DNA of 64,000 nucleotides from Acidobacteriota bacterium (GTDB lineage Bacteria > Acidobacteriota > Vicinamibacteria > Fen-336). The position numbers were made by a program, and so were the translations under genes. The notes under the pieces were generated by a model. It saw only the letters and a program-made list of their open reading frames with translations. It made no database searches and was not told the origin of the DNA. Where the stretch lies: positions 1-64,000 of the forward strand of contig WYBL01000011.1 of NCBI GenBank assembly GCA_011526565.1. The letters run 5' to 3'. Of the stretch, positions 49,056 to 59,100 are shown one piece after another (within the stretch, counting starts at the first letter, position 1; every line of letters starts with the position of its first letter).

Positions 49056-50917
49056 CTTGGGCTCCTCGTGGACGAGATCGTAGCAGACGGCGCCTCCGCA
49101 GTCGGGGGCAGCACCTCGAACAGCGCCACGCCGTCGTTGCGGAACAGCAACCGGAGGCGGTCGCTGGCGCGCCATTGTGCGAGCGCCTCCCAGTCCGCGG
49201 GCGCCATGTCGCGCGGGCGCCAGACGTTGAAGTGGCTGGCCCGCCTGTGTCGCGGCTCGGCCGCCTGCCAGGCGAAGAAGCGCCCGCCGACGGCGATCAG
49301 CACCCGGCTCGGCGCCTCCCGCGCGAGACGGTCGCGCACCTGCAGTGCCGCGTCGGCCGCGGTCGCGGCGTCCGCCGGCCACAGGCGGTCGACCAGGTCG
49401 CGGGTGCGCCCGCTGGCGAAGGTGCCACCCTGGGTGTTGACGCCGGACAGCCCCTCCAGGATGTGCTGCGTCGCGGGCTCGCCGACCAGCAGTGCCGTCT
49501 CCGGCGGGAAGCGCTCGCGCAGGAACGCCGCCGCCGCGCGCTCGTCGGCACTCGACAGGGTGTGGACGCCGTGGTGCGGCTCGCGCTTGAACGAGGCCTT
49601 CTGGCCCGTTCCGAAGATCGCGAGCCAGGCGGCGAGCCACGCCGTGATCCCCACGATGCCGGCGCCCGACGCCAGCAGGCGCAGCCCGGCCGCCATCACC
49701 ATCGCCCCGAGGAAGTGGAACAGGGTGGCGAACTTCATCACGTACGGCAGCGGGGAGAGCGCCGCAGCCAGGGCGACGCCCGTGGCGGCGGCCAGCGCCG
49801 GGCCCGGGGCTGGCCCGCGCCACAGCAGCAGCGCGCCCAGCGGGAGCAGCAGCAGCGACGCGAAGCCGTGGGCCCGGCGCATCAGCCGCCAGACGTCGGC
49901 CGGCCCCAGCGTGAAATGGGCGCTCTCCGCCGTGCCGAACGGGTCGAGCACGAGACCGCCGGCGTGGCGCGCGACGAGCGCTGCGGCCAGCGCGCCCGCG
50001 GCCACCGCCGAGGCCGCGATGGCCAGGCGCCGGGCGCGCGCCGGCTCCAGTCGGGCGAGCAGGCCGAAGCCGATCACGAGCGGCCCGGCCAGCACCCCGA
50101 CGAAGAAGTGGGAGGCGACCAGGAACGCGGCCCAGCGCAGCAGCGCCGGCGTGCCGGTGGCGCCACCGGCGATCGAACCCAGCGCCGCCGTGAAGAACAC
50201 CGCGGTCAGCGTCTGCGGCATGTGGAACAGCGACGTGTAGGCCACGTGGGACTCGAAGCTGAAGGCGGCGACCACCATCGCCCAGGCCGCCGCGGACCGC
50301 GAGCCGAGCACGCGCCTCGCGGTCCAGCCGGTCACGCCCACGGCCACGAACGTGTGGAGCGTGTCGAGGCTCCATGCGAACCCGGCCGGGTCCGGCGCCA
50401 GCAGCGCCCGCGGGAAGCTCAGGAGCGCGTGGTAGAAGGGCAGGTAGGTGTCGAGCGTGAAGGTGTCCGAGTAGGAGCGCAGCGAGAGGTGGACGTGGCC
50501 GCGCAGCATCTGCTCGGACAGCGCGAGGTGCTCGAACATGTCCCAGTTGAGAAGCGCCGGGTAGGGACTGTCGGCCCGCCAGACGGCGACCGCGGCGGCC
50601 GCGGCCGCCAGCCCCGCCGCCGTCAGCGGCACGTCCGTCACCGCCAGCCCCCCCCGCCCGCCGCGGGCGAGTGCCAGGAGCGCCGGCAGCGCCAGCGCGG
50701 CCGCGCCCGCCTGGAGCAGTGCCAGCCGCGTCCCGGCCTGCCACCCGAAGAGCCCCGCCGCGACGTTGACCGCTGCCAGCCACGCGGCCAGCGCCAGCGT
50801 GCCCGCGATCCACGCGTCGGGCAGCGCCGGCCTGCGCCCGCCGCGCCCGAGGAGCGACGCGCCCGCCGCGAGCGGCAGCAGATAGAAGAGCGCCGCCGCC
50901 GCCAGCGCCGCGATCAC
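49052..50917 (-). CDS. GT-C-like polytopic membrane glycosyltransferase (1)
   Basis: 621 residues from GTG 50917. About twelve transmembrane helices. The first long loop (ADSPYPALLNWDMFEHLALSE) has the acidic and aromatic residues expected of a GT-C active site. The C-terminal soluble part begins LSSADERAAAAFLRERFPPET, like the same region of the protein at 61754 (DEAAAWLRAHS...), so the two are related. GTGA overlap with the preceding gene. Expected to glycosylate a lipid-linked acceptor; specificity unknown. Confidence 0.6.
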   Translation of the reverse strand: MIAALAAAALFYLLPLAAGASLLGRGGRRPALPDAWIAGTLALAAWLAAVNVAAGLFGWQAGTRLALLQAGAAALALPALLALARGGRGGLAVTDVPLTAAGLAAAAAAVAVWRADSPYPALLNWDMFEHLALSEQMLRGHVHLSLRSYSDTFTLDTYLPFYHALLSFPRALLAPDPAGFAWSLDTLHTFVAVGVTGWTARRVLGSRSAAAWAMVVAAFSFESHVAYTSLFHMPQTLTAVFFTAALGSIAGGATGTPALLRWAAFLVASHFFVGVLAGPLVIGFGLLARLEPARARRLAIAASAVAAGALAAALVARHAGGLVLDPFGTAESAHFTLGPADVWRLMRRAHGFASLLLLPLGALLLWRGPAPGPALAAATGVALAAALSPLPYVMKFATLFHFLGAMVMAAGLRLLASGAGIVGITAWLAAWLAIFGTGQKASFKREPHHGVHTLSSADERAAAAFLRERFPPETALLVGEPATQHILEGLSGVNTQGGTFASGRTRDLVDRLWPADAATAADAALQVRDRLAREAPSRVLIAVGGRFFAWQAAEPRHRRASHFNVWRPRDMAPADWEALAQWRASDRLRLLFRNDGVALFEVLPPTAEAPSATISSTRSPR

Positions 50918-51711
50918 GGCGCGAGCCCGGCGGGCAGCGCCGCGTGCAGCCGGACCGCCACCTCGAGCGGCGACCCCTGGGGCGTGGAGAGCCGCTCCTG
51001 TCGCAGCACGATGTTGCGGCGGCGGTCCACGCGCAGCCGCGAGCCCGGCTGCCCGAGCAGGTACAGCGCGGCGCCCGAGCGGGTGTCGAGGAGGGCGAGG
51101 TAGGCGGCGTCCTCCGGCAGGCCGCGCCACGGGTCGGGGTCGGTGTCGGCCTCGAGGCCCAGGCGCGCCAGCAGCGCCGCGTCGTCCAGGCGCGTGTAGG
51201 CGATGCCGCGCCCGTCGTGGACGACGTGCGCGTCCTCCAGCGCGAAAGCGTGGGCGTAGTGGGCGATTCCGGGGCCGAGGCCCGTGACGCGCTTCTCGAA
51301 GCGCAGCGCGATCGCGTCGGGCCGCACGACGATGGAGATCGGCCGGTCGCGGGCGGCCACCCAGGAGACCCGCGGTCGTCCCAGGACGGCGTCGAAGGCC
51401 GCCCACGCTTCGGTCCAGGCGCCGGGTTCCGCCCGACCTGGCCAGGTCCCGGGCGCGCACACCGGAATCGTCTCGTGGGGTGATGCCTCCCGAGCGGCCG
51501 TCTCGTGGCAAGCCTGGACGCGGATCGCCACGCCCGACTGGCGGGCGACCACGGCGACGCCGAAGGGCTGGGTCCGGACCTCGAAGGCCCCGAACGGGAA
51601 GTCCTGGGTGACGGACGCCCACTCGGCGCCGGCCACCGACAGCAGCGCGGTCGCCACGGCCAGCGCTGCTGCGGCCATGGAGCGCGGGCGCAGGGGAGCG
51701 GCGAACTTCAT
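50914..51711 (-). CDS. Exported protein of unknown function
   Basis: 265 residues with an N-terminal signal peptide or anchor (about 10-30, AAAALAVATALLSVAGA). The rest is beta-rich, with FGAFEVRTQPFGVAVVARQSGVAIRV and a late LRVDRRRNIVLRQERL. I recognise no family. It starts a minus-strand operon with the GT-C-like and outer-membrane protein genes by stop/start overlaps, so a role in export or anchoring of the glycan is likely. No strong Shine-Dalgarno. Confidence 0.55.
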   Translation of the reverse strand: MKFAAPLRPRSMAAAALAVATALLSVAGAEWASVTQDFPFGAFEVRTQPFGVAVVARQSGVAIRVQACHETAAREASPHETIPVCAPGTWPGRAEPGAWTEAWAAFDAVLGRPRVSWVAARDRPISIVVRPDAIALRFEKRVTGLGPGIAHYAHAFALEDAHVVHDGRGIAYTRLDDAALLARLGLEADTDPDPWRGLPEDAAYLALLDTRSGAALYLLGQPGSRLRVDRRRNIVLRQERLSTPQGSPLEVAVRLHAALPAGLAP

Positions 51712-51751
51712 CGGGAGACGCGGCGAGCCAAGGGAATACCGGGGGCGTGAA

Positions 51752-51757
51752 TATACT
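51752..51757 (+). promoter_or_regulatory. TATACT -10 box, leaderless start of the second sulfatase-fold gene
   Basis: TATACT is separated by only five bases (CCGGC) from ATG 51763, so transcription probably starts at or next to the ATG. It is the first gene of the run that contains the PKS. Confidence 0.55.
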
Positions 51758-51762
51758 CCGGC

Positions 51763-53073
51763 ATGTCCTTCTCCCGGAGTCTGGTGGCGGCGCTCGCGCT
51801 TTGCGCGCCGGGGATCGCGACCGCGGCGCTCGGCAGCCCCTCCCACCACAGGCCCCGCAACGTGATCCTGATCAGCCTCGACACGCTGCGGGCGGACCGC
51901 GTCGGCGCCTATGGGCACGCGGGCGGGCTGACCCCGACGCTCGACGCCCTCGCCGCCCGCGGCACCCGCTTCGCCGACGCCTCCTCGACGTCGGCCTGGA
52001 CCTCGCCCGCCCACGCCTCGCTGTTCACCGGGCTCTACCCGTCGCGGCTGGGCCTCGTCGCCTACAGGGGCCTCGAGTCGGCCGAGGTGCTCGGCGAGGC
52101 GCACACGACCCTCGCCGAGGTGCTGCGCGCGCGCGGCTGGCAGACGCGGGTCCTGACCGGGGGCAACTTCGTCGCGGCGCGGCTCGGCTTCGGCCAGGGG
52201 TTCGAGGCCTACGACGACTGGGCCTGGCGTTTCGGCGAACACGAGAAGGGGCTGCAGGAGTTCCTCGCGGGGCGGGATCGCGGCCGCCCGTTCCTGTTGT
52301 TCCTCCACGGTTACGACGCCCATCACCCCTATGAAGCCGAACCGGACCTCGCCCGCCGCCACTACGGCCAGTACGGCGGCAGCTACGACGTGGCCCGCTT
52401 CTGCCGCGAGGACCCGCCAGCCGCAGGCCCCGACCTCGACTACGTCAAGGCGCGCTACGACGCCGCCGTGGCCACCGCCGACCGCAGCCTCGGGCGGCTC
52501 CTGGCGATGATCGACGCCGACGGCACCCTCGCGGAGTCGTTGGTGATCGCCGTGTCCGACCACGGCGAGGAGTTCTACGAACACGGTGGCTGCGACCACG
52601 TCGACCGCATGTACCAGGAGGTCGTCCAGGTGCCGCTGCTGATCGCGGGGCCCGGCGTGCCCGCCGGCCGCGTGGTGCGCGCGCCCGTGTCGCTGGTCGA
52701 CGTGATGCCCACGGTGCTGGACGCGCTGGGGTTGTCCCGGCTCCCCGGCGACGGGCGCAGCCTGTGGCCCGACCTCGGCGGCCGCCGCGCCGCGGAGCGC
52801 ACGCTGCTCGTCGAGAGCGGGCGCGACGACGCCGTGCTGCGCGCCGTGCGCCGCCTCGCGCTCAAGCTGCACGTCGGCGCGACCGGCCGCCCGGGCCCGC
52901 TCTTCGACCTGTCCCGCGACCCCGGGGAGCGCGAGGATCTCGCCGGCTCGCGCCCGGCGCTCGTGCAGCGGCTGCTGGCGGAAGTGGCCGGGCGCGCCGT
53001 GGCTCCCGCAGAGCGGATTCCGCTCGACCCGGGACTGCGGGAGCGCCTGAAGGCGCTGGGCTACATCCAGTAA
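51763..53073 (+). CDS. Sulfatase-fold enzyme with Thr nucleophile position (2)
   Basis: 436 residues with a signal peptide (1-21). Metal-site start NVILISLDTLRADRVGAYG, then SAWTSPAHASLFTG with Thr80 at the nucleophile position, and VSDHGEEFYEHGGCDH. The C-terminus LKALGYIQ is typical of the arylsulfatase-like group. As with the gene at 42859, the lack of Cys/Ser argues against formylglycine activation and for a phospho- or other transferase. It lies 98 bases upstream of the PKS gene. Confidence 0.75.
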   Translation: MSFSRSLVAALALCAPGIATAALGSPSHHRPRNVILISLDTLRADRVGAYGHAGGLTPTLDALAARGTRFADASSTSAWTSPAHASLFTGLYPSRLGLVAYRGLESAEVLGEAHTTLAEVLRARGWQTRVLTGGNFVAARLGFGQGFEAYDDWAWRFGEHEKGLQEFLAGRDRGRPFLLFLHGYDAHHPYEAEPDLARRHYGQYGGSYDVARFCREDPPAAGPDLDYVKARYDAAVATADRSLGRLLAMIDADGTLAESLVIAVSDHGEEFYEHGGCDHVDRMYQEVVQVPLLIAGPGVPAGRVVRAPVSLVDVMPTVLDALGLSRLPGDGRSLWPDLGGRRAAERTLLVESGRDDAVLRAVRRLALKLHVGATGRPGPLFDLSRDPGEREDLAGSRPALVQRLLAEVAGRAVAPAERIPLDPGLRERLKALGYIQ

Positions 53074-53171
53074 CGCGCGGCCGGCCGCCCCGCGGCATCT
53101 GTGGTAGCGTGCGACGCTCTGATGCCGAGATCGTCGGGCGCGTCCGCCCTGCTCCCCGCGCGGTTGCGCGC

Positions 53172-56100
53172 GTGACGGACCTGCTGATCACCGGCGCCAC
53201 CGGCCTGCTCGGCCGCCGCCTGCTGCGCGAGTGCTGCGCGGCCGGGATGGAAGTCGCGTTGCTGGTGCGGCCCGGGCCGCAAGGCAGCGCCGCGCAGCGG
53301 GTCGACGCGTTGATGGAGGAAATCGGCGGCAGCCGCGAGCTGCAGCGGCCGCGGGTGGTCGAGGGCGACCTCGCCGATCCGGCGCTGGCGCAGGACCCCG
53401 CGCTGCGCGACGCGCTCGCCGCCAGCCGCGCCGTGATCCACTGCGCTGCCAGCCTGAGCTTCGTGGCCGACCCCGCGACGGGCGAGCCGGAGCGAACCAA
53501 CACCGCAGGCACCGCCCGCCTGCTCGAGCTGTGCCGTGTCGCCGGCGTCCGCGAGTTCCATCACGTGTCCACCGCCTACGTCAACGGCGCCCGCCGCGGC
53601 CGCGTGCTGGAGACCGAGACCGCGGAGGCGTGGAACAACCCGTACGAGCGCAGCAAGGCGCGCGCCGAGGCGCTGGTGGCGGCCTCCGGCATCCCGTCGG
53701 TCACGATCTACAGGCCCTCGATCGTGATCGGCGACGCGCTCGATCCGGCGACCGTCGCCCTCGCCTTCGACACGCCCGTGCGGCTCGCGGGCCTGCTCGG
53801 CGGCACGCCGGACGCGGAAGAGCTGCTGCGGCTGCTCGCGCTGCGCGGCGACGAGGGCAAGAACCTGGTGCCGGTCGGCTGGGCCGTCCGGGCGCTGCTC
53901 GCGATCGTCCGCGATCCCCGCCTGCACGGCCGCACCTACCACCTGACCCACCCGCAGGCGACGCCGGTGCGGGCGATCTGCGAGGCCGTGGCGGCCGCGC
54001 TGGAGCACCCGCGCCGTCCGCTCGCCTCGCCGGCGGCGATGAGCGCGATCGAGCAGGGCCTCGCGCCCTACCGCCCGTACCTTCGCGACGACCCCGAGTT
54101 CGACGCGACCAACACCCGCGCCGCGCTGCCGGGCCTGCCCTGCCCCGAGCTGGCGGCCTCCGACCTGCTCGCGGCGGCCCGTGCCGCGCTGCGCCGCGCG
54201 GCGGGGCCCGCGCTCCCGGCCCCGGCGGCCGTCGACGCGGGACGCCTGCTCCACGAGCCGCTGGCGATCGTCGGCATGGCCTGCCGGCTGCCGGGCGCGC
54301 CCGACCTCGACGCCCTGTGGGACCTGGTAGCGGCGGGCCGCTCCGCGCTCGGCGAGTTGCCGCCCGAGCGCCTCGACCGCGACCTCTACTTCGACCCGCG
54401 GCGCGGGACTCCAGGTCGCACCTACACGACGATCGGCGGCCTCGTCGCGCAGCAGCCGCCGGACCCCTGGCTGAGCGCGCACGCGGCAGAAGCTCTCGAG
54501 CGGGCCGACCCGTGCCACGCCGGCTTCTGCTCCGTCGCGGTGGAGGCGCTGCGCGACGCAGGCCTGCCGCCGCCGGGGCTGGAGGGAAGGCGGATCGGGG
54601 TCTGGGTCGGCCACTCCGGCGGCAGCCCGCGTGGGCCCGAGCTGGCGGCCGCGACGCTGGCCGCGGACACCGCGAGTCACCTGGGCGCGGACGGCGTGCT
54701 CGCGGGCCGGGACCCGGCCGAGCGCGACCAGTTGTCCGCGGCGCTGGCCGCGGCGCTGCGCGAGGGGCGCCCGCGACGCGACGCGCAAGGAGGACCGGCC
54801 CTCGAGGCCAACGAGGCGGCGGCACTGGTCGCGCGCAGCCTGGGGCTGACCGGTCCCGCGCTGGCGCTCGACGCGGCCTGCGCATCTTCGCTGGTGGCGC
54901 TGGCGCTCGCCGCGCTGGCGCTGCAGCGCGGCGAAGTCGAGGCTGCCGTGGTCGGTGGTGCCTCCTGGAACAAGGCCGAGAGCCTGATCCTCTTCTCGCA
55001 GGCGCAGTCGTGCAGCGCCTCCGGCTCGCGCCCGTTCGACCAGCGGGCCGACGGCCTGGTCGCCTCGGAGGGCCAGGTCGCGATCGTGGTCAAGACGCTC
55101 GCGCGCGCCCTCGCCGACGGTGATCGCGTGCGGGCGGTGGTGCGCGGCATCGGTCTCGCGAGCGACGGCCGCTCGCGGCACCTGTGGGCGCCGCGCCGCG
55201 AGGGACAGCTCGCCGCGCTCGCGCGCGCGTACGGCCCTGGCGTCGAGCCCGCGCGCGTCCAGTACGTGGAGGCCCACGCCACCAGCACCGCGGTCGGCGA
55301 CGCGACGGAGCTGCAGGCGCTCGGCGAGTTCTTCGCCCCTCATCTCGCCCCCGGCGCCGCCGCCATCGGCAGCCTCAAGTCGAACCTCGGCCACACCCTG
55401 GAGACCGCGGGCCTCGCCAGCCTGATCAAGACCGTGCTGGCGATCGAGCGGGAGCGGATCCCGCCGACCGTCGGCGTGGAGGAGCCCAACCGGGAGGTCG
55501 ACTGGGAGCATTCCCCGTTCGCCCTCGCCCGCGAGCTGCGGCCGTGGCCGCAGCCGGCCGACGGCGGCCCGCGGCGGGCCGGGGTCAGCGCCTTCGGCAT
55601 CGGCGGCCTCGACGCCCACGTCGTGGTCGACGAGTTCCGGCCGGAGTCGGCGCCCGCGGTGCGGAGGGCCGTGCCGCGCCCCGAGATCGCGATCGTCGGC
55701 CGCGGCCTGGTCGTCCCCGGCGCCTTCGACGTTCCCGCGCTCGGCCGCCTGCTGGCCACGGCCGGCGACGCGCTCGGCGCGCCGGGGGACCCGCGCTGGC
55801 GCGACGAGAGCGCGGTCGTGCCCGGGCCCGCGCGGCACTGGCAGACGCCCTCGCGGCGCGGCGGCTATCTCGTCGGCTACCCGCTCGACTGGCGCCGGCT
55901 GCGGGTGCCGCCGCTGCAGCTCGCCCGCGCCAACCCGCTGCAGTTCCTGCTGCTGGACGCGGTGCGCCAGGCGCTGCGCGACTCCGGGCGCGGCCGCGCC
56001 GGGCTCGACCGCGCGCGCACCGCCGTCGTCGTCGGCTCGGTGTTCGGGGGCGACTTCGCCAACCAGCTCCAGGCGGGGCTGCGGCTGCCCGACGCGCGCC

Positions 56101-59100
56101 GGCACCTGCTCGCGCTGCTGGCGGCGCGCGGCTTCGCCCCCACCGAGGCGGAGCGTGTCGCCGATGCCTTCGAGCGGGCGTTCCTCGCCTCGCGCCCCGC
56201 GCTCCTCGACGAGACCGGCTCCTTCACCTCCAGCACCCTGGCCTCGCGGATCGCCAAGACCTTCGACCTGATGGGCGGCGCGCTGGCGCTCGACGCCGGC
56301 GAGGCGTCGTCGCTGGCCGCGCTCGACGCGGCCGCCGGCCTGCTCGAGAGCGGCGCCTGCTCGGCGGTGGTGTGCGCGGCGGCGCAGCGGGCGATGGACC
56401 TGGTGGCGTTCGAGGCGCTCTCGCTCCAGGGCTGGCTCGCGGAGCGAGTGCCGGGCGAAGGCGTCGCCGCCGTGATGCTGAAGCCGCTCGCGGCCGCCCG
56501 CCGCGACGGCGACCGCGTCCACGGGGTCCTGCGCCGCCGCGGCACCGCCTTCGCGGTCGGGGCGCCCGAGGTCGCGGTTGCCAGGTCGCTCGCGCAGGGC
56601 GCCGGCGGAGCCGCGAGCCCCGCTCGGCTCGAGGCCGGCACGGCGGGGGAGACCGAGGCGCTGGCCGCGGCGTTTCCCGCGGCGCGGCGGCCCGATCCGC
56701 TGGCGGCCAGGGTCGGGCATCTCGGCGCGGCACACGGCCTGGCCTGCGTGGTGCGGGCCACGCTCGAGGGCGGCGAGACCGCGGTGGCGACGGGGGCCCG
56801 TGCCGGCTTCGGTGCGCACGTGGTCGTCGCAGCGGCCACGCCGACGGCGTCTTCGGAAGCCGCGACCGAGCGGGTCCGCCTGCGGCTCGCAGCGCCGACC
56901 CTCGAGGCGCTGGCGGCGCAGGCCGCCGCGGCCCTCGCCGACCTGCCGCGCGCCCTCGACGCCTGCCCTGCGGAGCTGCCGCCCGGGCGCTTCGCTCTTG
57001 TCGCCGTCGCCGCGGAGGTCGCGGAGCTGCGCGAGGCCCTCGAGCTCGCCGCGCGTCATCTCGCCGATCCCCGCTCGCGCGGCCTGCTCGACGAGCGCGG
57101 CCTCTTCGTCCGCGAGCGGCCCGCGACGCCGCCTCGCGTCGCCTGGCTCTTCCCCGGCCAGGGCTCCCAGTACGAAGGAATGCTCGACCGCATCGACTCG
57201 CCGGCGGCTCGCCGCGTCCGCGCCGCCGCGGACGCGGCGCTGGCGGAGGCGGGAACCGGGAGCGGCGACGCCGAGGCGGTGGCCACCCAGGTCGGCATGC
57301 TGGTCGCCGACCTCTGCTTCGCCGCAGCGGCGACCGAGTCGGGCCTGAAGCGCGATGTCGTCGCCGGGCACAGCTACGGCGAGCTGCCCGCCCTGGTGGC
57401 TGCCGGGGCGATCGACCTCGGGGCCGCGCTGCGGCTGACCCTCGCCCGGGCCCGAGCGGTCGCCGCCGCCCCGGTCGCAGGCGGGCTGCTGTCGCTCGCC
57501 GCGGACGCGGAGAGCGCGGCGGCCTGGCTGGCGGACGCCGGGCTGCTCTGGATCACCCACTGCAACGCGCCACGCCAGACCGTGGTCGGCGGCGCGCGAG
57601 CGGCCCTCGAAGCGCTGCGCCAGCGGCTGGCCGATCAGGGCGTCGCGTCGCGGCCGCTGGCGGTCGCGGGCGCGCTGCACACGCCTCTGATGGCCGCGGC
57701 CGGCGAGGCCGTCGCCGCGGCGCTGCGCGGCGAGCGGCTGCGCCCGCCCACGACGCCGTTCCTGAGCAACGTCTCGCTGCGCCACGAGGCCGAGCCGGCA
57801 GCGCTGTGCGAGAACCTCGCGGGCCAGCTCGTCCGCCCGCTCCAGTACGTGGACCTGGTGCGGCGGCTGCGCGCGGACGGTCACGGCGTGCTGCTCGAGG
57901 TCGGGCCCGGCCAGGTGCTGACCGGCCTGCACCGCCAGATCCTCGCGGGAGAGGACGTCGAGCTCTTCGCCCTCGACCACCCGCGGCGCCCGCTGCGCTC
58001 GCAGCTCGCGCGGGCCGGCGCGCTGCTCGAGTGCCTGGGCGCCGTCGCCGCGACCGACCCGGCGCGGCCGGGGGCTGACCGGCCGGCGCCGCCCGCCCAC
58101 CTCGTCGAAGAGTTCGATGCCACCCGCCCACGCCGCCGCCGCACGGCGCGGCGCGCCGGGCGGAGGCCGCGGCCCGACGCCGCAGTGGCGCCGGCAGCGG
58201 GGCGAACCGCCGCTTCGTCGCTCGAGCGCTTCGTCGTCGACTTCGTCGTCGAGCACACGGGCTACCCGCGCGAGGCCGTGCGGCTCGACTGGGACCTCGA
58301 GGCCGACCTCGGCGTCGACAGCATCAAGCGCGCGCAACTGCTCGGCGAGCTGGGCGAGCTGATCGGCCTCGACGAGGCGCGCACGCGGGCGCTCGGCAGC
58401 GCGCGCCACCTGGGCGAGCTGGTCGCCCGCGCCGAAGCCGAAGCCCGCGCCGTCGGGTTCGAGATTCCCTCCCGGAGCCGGGACGAACGTGGCGCCAGCG
58501 CGGCGCACCCGGAGCCGGCGTTGTCGCACGCGCTCGTCGCCCCCGAGCCCGCGCTCGCCACCCGCTACGTGGTGCGAGTGGAGCCCGCTCCGCTTCGGCC
58601 CGGGACGCCTGAGCTCCCGCGGCTCGCCGGTGCGATGGCCGTGCTCGGCGATCCCGGACTGGCCGCCGCGTTGCGGGAGCGGCTGCCGGGCGCTCGGGTC
58701 CACGACCTGCCGGCGGACGCGGCGGCGGCGGTGGCCGCGCTCGACGCGGCGTGGGCGGGCGAGCCGGTGCCGCACCTCGTGTTGTCGGCGCGCGCAGCGG
58801 ACGCCGGCGGCACCTGGGCGTCGCGTCGCGCGGGTGGCGTCGACGCCCCGTTCTGGCTGGCGCAGCGGTGGTGGAACCGGGTGCGCCAGGCGGACCTCGG
58901 CGACGACGCCACGCTGACCGCGGTCACGCACCTGGGCGGCGCGTTCGGCACCGACCTGGGCATGGGCGCCCCGGACGGCGGGGCCCTGTGCGGCCTGCTC
59001 AAGGCCGTGTCGGTCGAAGGCTGGGTGGCGGGCCTGCGGGCGTTGTCGGTGCGGGCGATCGACGCCGCTCCCGACGATGACGCCGCCGACGTCGCGGCAC

